In this document: positions 44,283-57,700 of the stretch, in pieces
Layout: each line of letters begins with the position of its first letter
How positions within the stretch are numbered: position 1 is the stretch's first letter
Program-made: the position numbers and the translations under genes
The notes under the pieces: generated by a model
What the model was told of the DNA's origin: nothing
The model's input: only the letters and a program-made list of their open reading frames with translations
Databases searched by the model: none
Source: Metellina segmentata
Lineage: Eukaryota; Arthropoda; Arachnida; Araneae; Tetragnathidae
Direction of reading: 5' to 3'
NCBI GenBank assembly: GCA_947359465.1
Contig: OX375880.1
Coordinates: forward strand, 20,474,714 to 20,538,713
DNA: 64,000 nt

Positions 44283-44630
44283 GCCACCAAATGGCAACTC
44301 GAGGACATTTGAGACCACGACATATTTAACGTGCACATGCCTTATTAGTACACGGCGTTCTTTGGTTCGATACGAACTCGCAACCTTCCGGTTTGCAAGT
44401 CCGTTACTTTTCTAACCGGGATACATCAGCCCGAGAGATAAAGAAGAGTAAACAAACTCTTTAAAAGTCTCAAATGTGCTAGTGTGACAAACAAGAATGC
44501 ATTTCATCAAGTATCCTTCTGTAAAATACTATAAGGATCGTTTCTATGGCAACAGACAGGGACTTTATGTCTGGAACAGCTCTCCTGGTACACAGACACT
44601 ATATTTAGTCTTTCTTTTTGTGATGTGCAG
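44283..44630. repeat. Direct repeat flanking CA exon 1, upstream copy
   Basis: Second copy of the ~340-bp repeat; the offset is ~1.08 kb. Confidence 0.85.
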
Positions 44631-44639
44631 TTAAAGCAG

Positions 44640-47315
44640 GGATGCACATGACGCGGCCCGAAGGCTTCATGTGGTCCTACGTTTGTTTCCTGACGGCCAG
44701 CTTCACCATGCGCTATTTTAACTTTAAGAGGGTTTGGGACTCAAAATTCTAAAATCTTCAATTTTAAAGTTTTGTTCTGAAATATTTTCTGTAGATATAC
44801 ATTGTATTTTTCAATTATAACTATTTTAAATTTTCAAAACTTCAAATTTTTTTAAACTGAAAATTTAAAAATTTTTGACGTTGGGAAAAATTGATATACA
44901 ATAAAATATTTTATAACAAATCACTTCATATTGGCATTAACTAACTCCTTAAAGTTCGTACTATAAACTATCTTCGTGATTGTTGGTTAAAACAATTAGA
45001 AAAAATTATAAAAAATATTCTGTTCAAAAACTATATAAAACTCATAGTATACAAAGTTCGAAAAATTATAGAAAAAAAAAATATATAAATGTACACAATT
45101 GCTGGAGACAGTGTAAATAAATGTATTTGAAAAGTAATTGTAGAAAATTTCAGTCATTTATGACAAGTAGTTTTTAAGTTACATCCAATTTTCACAACCT
45201 AATTCCCATTTATCGGAAAAAGAGAAAAAGAACGTTAAAAATTATGAAAATATTCAAGCTATTAAAAAGTGTTTTTGTAAATTTTATGTTTGTTTAAAAT
45301 CCTCCTGGATAGTATTGTGCATTATTTCTTGGTTTTATTGCTTTATTCAATTTAATTTTAGCAAGACCTTTATCCAATAATCTTTTAAAAGTATTTGTGT
45401 ACTTCATCGTCGCTTTGCTGAACTTCTTACAGTCCTTTTCGGAAAGCATTATTGAAGGTTATCCAGCAGTAAATAGAGAATATTCTAATAAATTTTTTTT
45501 ACACTGAATGTCAATCCTTTGTGGAAATCCTTTGTTGCCCTATCCGTGGTCCTTTCTGCTGCAATAGTTACACGCACCGTAGAGGCATTCAACGATTTTG
45601 GACAACGATTCCAAATCATGCTATGAAGCGATTCATTGCGGTTTAGGGTTTCCCCTTCAATCAGATCAGATCACTTCAAAAATTTTCGTAGCGTATTTTA
45701 TTTGAGTTAGAAATAAAAAAGAGCTAAAAACCAGCAGGAGGAAAGAAAAGTAGATTCCAAAATAGTTTGTTTACATTATAGTATGGGTGAGGCTCGTGTG
45801 ATTTGCAGCTGTCATTTTATAAAAAGCCAAATATTTCCGCTTCTATTGATGTTAGAAAAAAATTCAGGTGTTATTTTATTCAGATATATTTTAAGATAAT
45901 AAAGCAAATTGGACTTTTTTTTTCATATTTTGAAGACCCCCATTACAATTGTTGGAGGTGTCGTTTCGACACCGTAGATGGCTTTTTCCTAGGGTTAGTA
46001 GATTGCCGACATTGAGACACGCAGACCGCGAAGCAGAGTCTTCACAGACTAGGGGCAGAAATAAAAAACGGCCCCCCCAAAAAATCGTTGGCATAATGAG
46101 GTTTGACCCACCTTAAGGCCAGTTAGAAGAATGTAGCGTTTCTCTCTGCGAAGAAAAAATTGTACACTATAGCCGAATTATACTTTTCGTCGCATCGAAT
46201 TTATTTATGAACCAATTTTAAAAATACTTATACCTCAAGAAAGAGTGCATTCTAAAGTTTCGAGTAATGCTTTCAAATTTAAAAAATAATAGTATTATGC
46301 TATAGATATGACAGTTTTAACAAAAAAGTAACAAAAAAGTCCTGATTTTTACCGAATTTCCAAAAAATATTATCAGGAACCAAATTCAAATTTTCAAAAA
46401 AAAAAAAAATCAGCGTTTTGCAAAAATTTATGTTTAGAGGAACTAAAAAAAAACTCACTGCTGAACACTGAAAATGTGTACGTCTTTTGCTAACTCGCGT
46501 TAGATGTTTCGCTTTTTTCGACTTTAACACTTAATACATACTAAACTCTAAAGCATCGGAAAAAAAAATTTTCTTTTTCCCTGTACAATTTTATACAAAC
46601 CATGTTAATTTCGTATTTTTCTTATCCGTACTTTAAAACCTTCAATAATCTCGCGAAAAAAGCCATTTTAAATCCTGCGATGGGGTAGCGGCAACTTTCT
46701 TTTAATATACATATAGAGAAACTTTCTAAAGTTTAAATAAATACACTGATTCTTTTAACCTTTGAATATATAGGTATCAATATCTAAACTAAGTGTGTTG
46801 GGGTAAAAGAAATATTACGCTACTCTTCAAACTTGTGATGTCAGAAGGTCAATAGTAAGTGTGTGTACGTGTTGATTGTACTTGGATGAATTAAACAAGT
46901 ATTTCTACAAAAAAAAAATTGAAATGAACTCTAAACTTGTTTTCTAGAAAGGCATATGTGAATTATGGTACGTTGCGTCAAGACCTGACTTAGATGTTTC
47001 TACCATCTCATCTTGTTATAAATTTTTCGAATAAACTATTCGTCTTCAAAACATTCAATTCATTTAACTAACAAGTGGTTTCTACGAGATAACTCGTCCA
47101 TTAAGGTCTGGCGGATTTTTCTAATGACGTGAAGACTCGTCATCAAGATGTTGCCATTTTTTATGATGACGAGATGAAGATCTGGCCAGTTTTCTTCCAA
47201 TGACGAGACGACGAGAGTTTGATGGATGATCTCGTTCGACAAGATCTAGACAGCTTTGAATGTGACGAAAAATCTCGGCAAGGCAACCAAATGTTGATAA
47301 ACGATTTTGTTGGTT
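44640..47315. other. A+T-rich intergenic sequence
   Basis: Apart from the dispersed repeat at 46430-46715 no gene or element was recognised. A possible transposase-like reading, TRTVEAFNDFGQRFQIM at ~45570-45625, is too short to assign. 47080-47280 contains many diverged GACGAGATNACTCGTC-like palindromes. Confidence 0.45.
46430..46715 (+). repeat. Dispersed repeat shared with 26440-26725
   Basis: Second copy of the repeat in intron 6 of CA copy A, same orientation, located between the two carbonic anhydrase genes. Confidence 0.65.
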
Positions 47316-47323
47316 TCGATATC

Positions 47324-47456
47324 TAAGGTCATCTGACCGTGGTTCAAAATTACGAGGTGTTGTTCTCGGACCTTAGGGGATTGATCCCGGACCGTCGTCA
47401 ATAGCTCGTTGTGTTGCTCTAGTACGACATTAATTAAAAATTACAAAATTACCACA
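47324..47456 (+). mobile_element. 5'-truncated SINE family 1 with 8-bp duplication
   Basis: Begins TAAGGTCATCTGACCGTGG and ends AAATTACCACA; TCGATATC at 47316-47323 and 47457-47464 flanks it. Again headless, with its 5' limit close to that of the other short copies. Confidence 0.78.
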
Positions 47457-47489
47457 TCGATATCACAGAGTGTTAAGTATAACCTGTTT

Positions 47490-47580
47490 GAAATCTTGAC
47501 AATGCCGTTTGCGATTTCTTCTCGCCATGAAATTAATGACAAAATCTGTGATTACTTATGGATACAATTCTTGGCCGAAG
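47490..47580. repeat. Copy of the region upstream of CA exon 1
   Basis: GCCGTTTGCGATTTCTTCTC, ATGAAATTAATGACA and TTATGGATACAAT match 44037-44105, which lies ~180-250 bp upstream of the CA copy A start codon. No carbonic anhydrase exon accompanies this copy. Confidence 0.8.
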
Positions 47581-47595
47581 ACAGTTTAGTTACTA

Positions 47596-48989
47596 CACTA
47601 CTGGTTGTAAAAATTGCAACACCTTGAACAAATCATGCAAACCATGAAATGCAAAACTAGTTATGATATGCAAATAATTAAAATTACAAAGCGATCACCC
47701 TTGTGTGGACAGAGATACACTCTCTAAATTTCCAAATGAGCCGTGTTGAAAAAGCACTGTAAATGTGCATGGAATGTTTGTATCATGGAATGTTTGACTG
47801 CTGTAAATGATTGATTACAAGTCAATATGCCTCGCCAAAACCGCAGAGTACCATACGTGCAACTAACGGGGTTTGAACAGGGTCGATTGATCAACTTCCG
47901 TGAGGTTGGACTTTACTATTTTGAAATCGCCACACGTACGAGTTGTTATGCCACGACAGATATGTGTGTGTGCAAGAGATGAGCCATGGAGAACCGGACA
48001 AAACGAAACCACGATAGTGGGCCACACATTAAGGCATCACCACCGGATAAACAAACACCAAAGCCACATGGCGGTGACGGACCGTACAGCGTTCTCTCGT
48101 GCATTGGCATGACATCGCATCCCGTCTACAGGTGTATCTGTTTCTGCTGTTCGTCGACGTCTGCTGTGCCATGGGCTACGTGCAAAGATTCATGTGCACA
48201 TGATTCCCCAGAAGCTGAACCACCGACGCCTCCGGCTACAATGGGCTCACTAACACCGCCTATGGTGTGCCGATTGCTAACAAGTCGTCTACTCAGATAA
48301 GTCTTGCTACAATCTCAACTATAACTATGGACACGTACTCGTCAGACGCTACGAGGTGAACGCCCTTTACAGATTGTCTTATTCAGCGTCATAGTGGACG
48401 AACGCCTCGATTTATGGGATAGTATATTGCGGTATTGGATATCATGGGCGATCACAGGTGTATCAGGTCATGGGCGATCACACATGGGCGATCACTCCCA
48501 ATTGTGGGAACTGTGAAAACTGTGACATCATCTACCCTCCTCCAACGCATTTCCAGAGCTGTATTTCAGCAAGACAATGCTTGTCCACATGTTGCTCGGA
48601 TTGTACAAGCCTTCAGTACATGACAGGTTCCGCTTCTACCATGGCCTGCACGTTCCCCCATTTATATCACCCAATGGAGAATGTCTCGGGTTGCATTGGT
48701 CGGCGACTCGCTTGCATCGTCTGGCATTGAGTACGGCTGAACTTTAGCATCACATAGAGGTCTTCTGTAATGACATTGCTCAACATGACATTCAGAATCT
48801 TTTTACCATTCGTAGCCACGACGTGTACAGGCTCTCATCGTGGCAGATGCGCAAGATATTCATTTTCGGGATTATTTTTGTTTCATTGCTCTAAATTTGT
48901 GAGTTTATTCAAACCACAATAAGTATTTCCGTGGAAAAAATTTAATTTATTTATGTTTATTTTGTAGTGTTGCAATTTTCACTTTTGTG
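47596..48989 (+). mobile_element. Tc1 element with decayed transposase
   Basis: The left end CACTACTGGTTGTAAAAATT follows a TA; the right end carries GTGTTGCAATTTTCAC but its outermost bases have diverged. The transposase starts at ATG 47826 (MPRQNRRVPYVQLTGFEQGR) and is broken repeatedly; later pieces include a VTDRTAFSRALA block and a FQQDNACPHVARIVQAF block with the second catalytic Asp (~48570). Same lineage as 33331-34608, but less deleted. Confidence 0.88.
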
Positions 48990-49019
48990 ATTTGGGTGTC
49001 TTTTAAATCAATTTTCCAT

Positions 49020-49816
49020 CAAAGGATACTATTTTTAAAGTTTTGGTGACATCTTGAAAAGTTTGGCGACATTTCTTGAAAAATACTGCGAAAGGAACGG
49101 TAGCAAAACAGGTCTCAGAATGTCGTCAACGTACCACTATGCAGTAAGTGTACCTCTAATGACGACCAAAGGGGTCCGGCTATCAAGGGAAATGGCACCC
49201 CTGACCATAACTCTTTGTTGAGGGCCCGTGTTTCGTGCAATAGTGAAAGCAGGATCGGCACGCTGCCCTGGGCGTCTGCAGACACGTCTTCGATGATCGT
49301 CAGGACACAGTTGGAAGCGGGATTCGTCGCTAAAGACTATACGTCCCCAGTCAGCATCATTCCAGCCTGATCGAGCCAAGTACCACTGTAATCTGGCTCG
49401 ACAGTGTGCAGGCGTGAGTGGCAGGTGGCGTAACGGTCGGAATGAGCGTAGATTTCGCTCTCTCAGCCGTCTGTGAATGTTCATGGTGGACACTCGTGTG
49501 TGGGTTGCACGACTGATGGTTGATATTGATGAATCAGGCACTGTGACAGCTGATCTGACAATCAATCTGTCCTCGTGATCTGTTGTGGCCCTACATCGAC
49601 CGCTACCATCATGACGCTGAAATCTGCCATTGTCCACCCACTCTTGCCAGCATCTTCTAATCGCCGCATCGCGTCGACTCACATGACGAGCGATTCTCCG
49701 ATTTGCCCAACCTGCCTCTTTCAATCCAATGATACGACCTCTTGTTGTTTGAAACTCTTGTTGTTGAAAAACTCTGAAAGTTGCTCGTAATGAGCTCGAA
49801 TCCAGCGGCGAGGCAT
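49020..49816 (-). pseudogene. Tc1 transposase, 3'-truncated, one frameshift
   Basis: Start ATG at 49816 (MPRRWIRAHYEQLSEF); a frameshift at ~49750; then an open frame 49724-49137 with a helix-turn-helix (GWANRRIARHVSRRDAAIRR), a second helix-turn-helix region, and IVFSDESRFQLCPDDHRRR with the first catalytic Asp. The frame ends at RGTLTA, after which only a few recognisable residues remain, so the second Asp and the final acidic residue are lost. This lineage is abundant in orb-weaving spiders to my knowledge. Confidence 0.88.
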
Positions 49817-50078
49817 TTTTTCAGTCGTTAAAAGGTATCCTAAATCGCAATGCAGCAGAAATTTTTAAAAACAGTTCAAGAACAACTCCGTATATACATC
49901 TGCTGGATGCGCAGTTCCGATGCGCTGGAGATCGCACTATTCATTCATTGGACACCAAATTTTAATCATTTGCATATTTGGTCAAAAATTTTTTGCATAC
50001 GAAATTTGAAAGCAATCGGATCATTCCTTATTATTTCCTGTCGATATTTTTGTTATGGAGTGTATATATATATATACT

Positions 50079-50619
50079 CACTACCCTTCAACAATGGACC
50101 GGACGCCAGTGGATTTGCTTAAAATCCGACTACTTGTTTGAGTATGTTTTTCATGGCATGGCCTGGCACATCGACGTCTATATGAACCTTTTGGACAATC
50201 ACGTTCTTCCTACGCTCTGGCAATTTTATGGAATGGGCGAATGTTACTTCCAGGACAACAACGCTCCGTGTCATGTTGCAGCCTCTGTCAAGCAGTGGTA
50301 TTGAGATATGGATGTAAAACGTCTTCCCTGGCCTGCTCAGAGTCCCGACTTAAACCCCATAAAACATTTGTGAGACGAGTTGGAGCGACGTTTACGGACC
50401 AGGGAACCACGTCCGAAATATGTAGCTGAGCTGACGAGATTCTAACAGCAGGAATGGACGCAAATAACCGTAGCTGCGTATTAAAAGTTTGTTGAAAGTA
50501 TGCCCAGAAGGGTTGCTAGCGTAATTGCAGCACGTGGTGGACCGTCCCCCTATTAAAGCATGTATTCCTTCACTTATATCATGACATCTTGCTGTCCGGT
50601 CCATTATTGTAGGGTAGTG
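50079..50619 (+). mobile_element. Internally deleted Tc1 element
   Basis: The ends CACTACCCTTCAACAATGG and, inverted, ATTATTGTAGGGTAGTG define a 541-bp unit. The plus strand retains NNAPCHVAASVKQW (second catalytic Asp region) and SPDLNPIKHL, DELERRLRTREPRPK with several stops. Same family as 1-560 and 6474-7669. Its right end coincides with the left boundary of segmental duplication unit B. Confidence 0.87.
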
Positions 50620-51610
50620 TCTACATTCCTTACTTCTTTCCTTTTAGTTTCACCTTCTTAACAATTTTAAATTTCGTCGTCTTTCAAGTGAACCACACAA
50701 AGTCAAATAACATAGTTCCGAGAATATCGAGGGGAAATCATAGATTTGAAATATTAGTAGACTGAGCATTGTGGGTATTGAGAGTAGCGTTATAAAGTGG
50801 CACCAACATGTCGACTAGAAGTCACGTGACTGTTCTGGAAAATAGATTTTGTAGGCCGGTTTGGCATTTATCGCCACGTTTGGCGATATAGCACCTTGTG
50901 AATGTATATGTGTGAATACGCATTTCTATAAAGTGGCGACAGAACTGATGCAATCGCCCATGTCTAATACTATGACAAGCATAAGAATTATATCTTAAAT
51001 TAATATATGGGCTTCTTCTCCAGTACCGTGTACCAATCAAATTATGAATGTTTGTTTCCTCCCGGCAGACGAAAGTAGTCTAACGGTCACATTACTATTA
51101 ATTTGAATCACATAATCTTGGACATCTAAAAAGTAACCATTCACCTTTTATGTTTCTTTTTTTTTTCTCCATAAGCTTTACTGTCAAGTATTCTCAAGAA
51201 GAAATCTAGCTTTGAAGTAAAGAACAATAACTTAGTGGACATCACCAGTCTTACTCTAGTCTAGAAAATTTACATCTTGAATGTTTTGACTTAGTGTGTT
51301 TCTTAAGAAGCAATCTAACAAGTAAAGAAAATATCGTAGTAGACACCGTCAGTCTTATAGTGGTGCAGAAAAAACTACATCTTGGAAATTTTATCTTGGT
51401 GTTTCACTTGCAAGGAAACAATTTATGCTTAAAATTACAATAAGGTGGAAAGTTTAAATATTAGGTTGTATTTACTGGAACTTACTGAACAGTTCTGTAA
51501 CATGCAAAGAAATAATAACAATTTTACTGCTTCATAAAATTTTATTTCGAATACTCAGAATTTTTTTTTTGAAAGAAACAGGTTTACGCATCCGAAAATA
51601 AACATTTAAT

Positions 51611-51733
51611 TTATTGAGAAGAGTAGATAATTCTGTCATTGAGCGGCTGGAGAGGTCTGAAGTTATTGACGAGTTTACAGCCAGGATCTGCTTCATTCTG
51701 TACTGCTGAGTAAAGATTGCGGAATTTGGAAAT
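51611..51733 (-). CDS. CA copy B, exon 7 (terminal)
   Basis: 123 bases, acceptor TTCTTCCAG|AT, stop at 51613-51611. Ends [18 protein letters not shown]. Confidence 0.94.
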   Translation of the reverse strand: MSKFRNLYSAVQNEADPGCKLVNNFRPLQPLNDRIIYSSQ

Positions 51734-54700
51734 CTGGAAGAATAAAGGACAGTTATGATCGACCATTTAATATTCATTATGTGCATGCAAGCTGTTGTGT
51801 AGTGTACTTACAAGCAGCTAATTCTGTGTACGCTAGTGGGCCCAGGTAGTCTGGTAGGAAGTTCAGAAGCGCCAATAGCCCGTTGTGTTGTTCCAGTGCG
51901 ACGTTAATTTAAATAACTACCTACCTGTGTACATTAATGGATATATACGAGTCTGTCATTATTCTGTAACTGTAACTATCATATGGAATAATAGCTACTT
52001 TACATTTCCGTAGAGATGGTAATAGTAATTTTTTGTTAACGTCGTACTAGAGCAACACAGCGGGCTATTGGCGACGGTCCGAGATCAGTCCCTTAAAGGA
52101 GAGATCCGAGGATAACACCTCGTAATTTTGAACCACGGTCATATGACGAAGCAATACCTGAGATGGCACCCCACTCTCCAAACTTCCACACCAACGTGAG
52201 GACTTTCGGCCACTACAAATTTAAGGGGCACCAGCCGCCTCTATACCACACGCTTACAAACATCCATGCCTGGACCCGGATTCAAACCAGGAGCTTTCCG
52301 ATCTAGATCCATAGAGATGGAGATCGTTTTCTAGATAGTTGCTCGTTAACATTTATTTTTCGAAGTTTGTTAGTGAAGATAGCTGATATTAATTTTTTAA
52401 AAAGCAAATGCATTTTTCTTGCTAGTTGGTAGGTAGGTAGTTAACATAAGCAGAACACTGGTAAAGAACAAAAGGCTATTGGTGACAACCCGAAATCAAT
52501 CACAAAGGTAAATATCCGAAGACAAACGTCGTAATTTTGAAACATAGTCAGATGAAGAGCTCAAAGCTGAGCTTGCACCCCACTCGGCTAGTTTCCACTT
52601 CATGCCAACGTGAGCACATTCGGGGCCCCAACAGATGCAATGTGTACCACATACACGACCATCTTTGGTTGGATCGAGTTTAGGAATCGTGACTTACTTG
52701 CCTATCCTATTTGTTTTAAAATTAAAGGTCTCCAATACCGGTAAAGCAAACTTAACACTGGGTCATTGCTTTATTTTCGAAACTAGGTCTTCGGAGTCTC
52801 TACCCCCGTCTAGACAAACTACCCATACACTTACCTGTTGTGCTCCAACGGGTTGAATTCCCTTCAAAATCGACCATATGACACCTTCACTACATCCCGG
52901 GGTTGTCAAGGATCCAAGGTAGCGGTAGAAAGACGATGGGTTCTCAGGTACGAAGTCGTTGAGATTCAGTTGTGACTCCAACTGTCCTTCGTTGTTTCTG
53001 TAGGGTATGTTCGGCAAGGCATCCGTTATGGACTGCAGAGCTGGGTTATCCGAATCTCTTGCCTAGAGGAATTTAATTCATGTTTTAGAACCTTGAAAAC
53101 CGTACCTTTATGTGTTGCATTATATTTTAGGGTATCAAATGTTTAAGCTATAGTGAACAAGAGCACCAACTTACTTGGAATATGACGGCAACTACTGCTA
53201 TTTCCTTCTTTTCGCTTGTGTGCACCAAATGTCCCTGAGAATAAGAAGACAATGGTGAAAAAAATTTCTATTCTGGCGTGTTTTGTTTTACCTTGTAGAC
53301 ACTTCGAAGCCATTACGGCGTTGCATGTGGACTCGTTTGCGAAGCAAACCAAATGGGAATATGTAGTAATCACCGGGGGTTGTCGAGAGTCTGCGTGCAG
53401 TGGTCTCACCACGAAAAGAACTGCCACGGGCAACGCCGTGCTGGCCACGCAGTGGCTAGTAACTTCTAAATTTTAGAAATAGCTTTTATTTTTAATTCAG
53501 TTAATTTTTGTCGTAAAATAATTCCGCCTTTAGAGATTAGAATTACATTTTTAAAATAACGTTATGAATTAAGAAGAACAGTAAAAGGGAGAGAGATTTT
53601 AGCAATTACATTTATAACACACTCTTAAATAGCGTATTAAATCTATTAACACTCCAAGAGTGTTTGACGAGATATCTCGTCCATACAATATTGCTAGCTA
53701 CGATATATCGCATCATCAAGAATAAGGATTGATTTCGAAATGATGAAGATAGAGAGTACCTTTGTTTGATGATCATGAATTCACGATCCGGTCAGTTTTT
53801 TCTAATTATGAGATACCTCGTTCATCATGAATTAGTCAATTTTGCTAATGAGACAAGCGCTAGGAGCACTAAAAGTTTTGGAGCATTTGAAAACTACTTC
53901 ATATCAATTTAGAAAATGCCAACAATTATTTTGCAGAAAAAATTTTTTCCTATGAGAGACATTTTCTGTATAGCTAAACGTAGGTGGCGTTAGTATTTTT
54001 GTGGTAGAGCATTCTTGCTTGCAGTACATGTTCTGTGTTGTGTTCTGTAGGAAAAGAGTGAGAAAAAATAATTATATCTCAAAAATAGAAATTCTGAATA
54101 CATAAGTTAGAATTAATTAACAAAATAGTTCCGTTACGAATTAATTATACAACTTTCGGAGATGTTGAAAGTTCTACTTTGAAAAAATGCGGGGGACATA
54201 CGAACATCTCAATGTGTAAGTGCATTCCATGAAAAACTGTTACCCGAACGCATGGACTGATCATTGGTCAGAACTACATCTAGTGGGTTCGATCACTCAT
54301 CCATTTCAACCAATGGTAGATTCTTTCTGTGAAACTAAAGGTAGATGGCAGTAGTGTTTTGTAGTCGAATGTGTTAGTGACTTTTGAAGGTCCAGAGAGG
54401 ATTGGATTACCGAAATTATGACATTTAGGTGGCTTTTGTTTACACTACATATCTCACTTATTTGCTGACACATTTCGTCAGATTCATTCGTAGTTATTGG
54501 TTCGCCTATCACACAACGCAAAGCTTAATTACCTCCATGACGTATTGTTGGTCATCCAATGTGTGCTCGGATCCTTCGTAGTACGTGCTTCCCCAATGGA
54601 AGTGGAGTTGCTGAAGAGTAAAGGTCTTCCCCTCTGCTTTGATCGTGCGGGACACTCCGTCCTGTGGGGTTATCTGAACTGAAAGCAGAAAGAAGAGTTC

Positions 54701-57700
54701 CGTGCTCATGAGGTACTATACCGCTACCATAACTTAGAAATGTTACTGTTTTTTAGCTCATTACAAGTAGGTGTTGAAAGGTACCTTGCTTTTTTTTTAC
54801 TGTTCACTATGGTGTTTGAGGATAGTATGAGTATTGTTTAGTAGTATCGCTGCCCATACATAGAAAATACCACCTTGAGTTGCTTGATTAGGGCTTCTCC
54901 CACATGACGCCCTGACCCAACAACACCACTCACTTCGCCTTTAAAATTTCTTTACTTAAGTTATTATTATTTCACTCACTATGCTATGTCTAAGGCCCGG
55001 TGCACACATCCAATTTTTCAACGTGCGGCGCAGAAGCTCAACTATGCACACATAGGCTCGGTGTACGCATCCTGTTTTTCAACGTGCGAAGACGCTGCCG
55101 CAACGCAAGTGCGGTCTGAGATACATTAGATCCAATAGAGTAGTGCACACATGCCTCTGACACCGCTGCGGCAACGCACGTCCAACTTGCGTGTAAATTG
55201 TACCGCAGTTCCCCACGGCGCCTCAGCTCGCCTCACATGCGTCTCCAGTCTGAAGACCCTTATTTATATAAATAAATGGAATATAAATAATAATTAATAA
55301 ATGGTTGTATCCAATAATGTCTATTTTGTTTCAAAATATACTTTTTTAACACCAAGTAAGCGAAATAAACACGTTTTCTACGATAGAATTTTTTATCGCA
55401 AATGGCGCGAAATGAGTAATTGCGTCAGTTCACGGTTATGAAGGCATAGTTGGGCTTCAGTGCCGTAGCGGCGCCGCACGTTGAAAAACCAGATGTGTGC
55501 ACCGAGCCATAACCGTGAAATGACGCAAGTACACTCCTTTCGCGCCATTTGCGATGGATATCTATCGAAGAAAACGTGTTTATTTCACTTACTTGGTGTA
55601 CAAAAAATATATTTTGAAGCAAAAATAGACGTTACTGGATACATCCATTTATTAATTATTATTTAGACTCCATTTATTTATGGAAACAAGGTACTTGAGA
55701 CCGGAGAAATGCGTGCGGCAAGCTGCGGCGCCGTAGGGAACTGCAGTAGAAATTACACGCAAGTAGGACGTCGCCGGACGTATGTCTGCACTACTCAGTT
55801 GGATCTAATGTATCTCAGACCACAATTGCGTTGCCGCACGTTGAAAAACCGGATGTGTGCATCGGGCCTCATCCCCTTTTACCCATGAGTTGAAATCAGC
55901 CACACTTTTATGCCACGTCCACAGTTAATCTAATTGGGGTTTAAACCTTAGTTCTCCTTAAAACCTGAAACAAATTGTAACTGATGCATTTAGACTGCAC
56001 TGCAAAGCTTACATATCTTAAACTGGGAAGATTAAAACAAAATGATAGTATATTACTCTTTTCTATGATAGTTCATTCATGGCTTATGCGTATGTTCCGT
56101 TTCAGTAGTTAACAATAATAGTGATTTCTAATAGTTCCTTCACATTATCGGTCCAGTTTCTTTGATCCAAAGTTTTATCAAATACTATCTCAAAAATTTT
56201 ATTTTTGTAATTATTTCTTTGACTTACAATGACAAGGATCGACAAAAGAATCGAAAAAGAAAAGAATTGTCAGGAAGAAAATGTCATAAATTTGAACATT
56301 TTTCCATTTCTTATTTTATTGGCACACCTTATCGCTCTAGGTCGAAAGGTTTTTATTGTTCTATACTTTAACACTATCTCAGTAATGATATCAAGATCTT
56401 GCCACTGCTTCATTTCTCAGATAGCTACACATACTAGCGAACTTTTTTAGTTTAGCAAAATTAGGTCCTATTCTCACGTATGTATTTAGTTACGTTAAAT
56501 TTGAGTGTCTCTTTTAATATACCAAGTTTAATTCAAATAATTCTTTTATAAGCCTCATATAAAAATTGAATTCTTTTACAAAAAGACATTGTGAAACCAA
56601 TTTTATTCTCACGTAATTCAATATGAAACAGTTATATGAACCCCAGTTTGAATTTTGTTTACCTGAATTTATAATGAGAAAACTTTTAAACTAGTTAAAA
56701 AAGTTTAAATTTTTTTAAACTTTCATCTAGTTGACCTCAAGTATAGCATGTAAAGTACCATAATTTGTGGCTTTATACTATGCACTTTTTGCTAAATATG
56801 AAGACATTCCAGGTTAAAATATGGTTTTAGGGTTTTAAGTCATAGTTATTTGCTAGCATTCTCACTTCAACATTTCTAAATCAGACTCATTTTTCAAATT
56901 TTCCCAAAGCCATAATTTATTTTATCAGGTGTAGTAAGAAGTCTTAAAGCATCTGTCAAAGAAATGAATATGCAATTTAGAGCTGATAATAATACTTTTA
57001 TTCATCGAAATGATCTGCATCATTATCTAATACCTTCTGCCATTGGTCATTCACTTCACGGATGTCAGCAATGTAGAAAGATTCCTCTGTTGACACAATG
57101 AAGTCGTCAACCCATTTTCGTACGTCGTCCACTGTCCGGAAGTTTACAGAAGACAATGCATTCTGCATAGACCGAAACAAATGATAGTCCGAAGGGGCTA
57201 TGTCGGGGCAATACGCCGGGTGTTCCAAAACTTCCCAGCCGAGTAACGTGTCCTTGACCACTTTTTCAACATGCGGCCTTACATTGTCATGGAGCAATTT
57301 GACGGGCCGCAAACCTTTGCAAGCAAACGGACGTTTTCGATGGATTTCCTGTTGTAATCGCTGCAATTGTTGTTTATAGCGTTCAGCAGTTACACTTACA
57401 CCCGACTTCAGCAATTTGTAATAGAGTACTCCCTTCATATCCCACCAGTTGCATAGGAGCACTTTTTTGCAGTGAATGTCTCTTTTCGGCGTTGATGTTG
57501 TTGCTTCGCCGGAATTCACCCAATGTTTTTTGCGTTTCGGACTGTCATAATAGATTCAGTTTTCATCTCCTGTCACGATTTCCCACAAGAAAGTTTGCTG
57601 TGTTGCCTGTTTAGCAGATTCATACACTTCAAGACACGGTCGTTCTCAATGCATGTGGCACTCATTTTCCTGCCTTCTGAATCTTTCCATGCATGTAACG

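Noticed and set aside
45570..45830. Possible transposase or THAP-like pieces (VEAFNDFGQRF; CSCHFIKSQIF)
   Set aside because: They are too short, have no supporting flanking similarity and no element ends.
52635..54521. Plus-strand ORFs over the carbonic anhydrase exons (for example 53216-53476, 54497-54682)
   Set aside because: They are antisense shadows of exons 4-6; the minus strand carries the conserved protein and splice sites.
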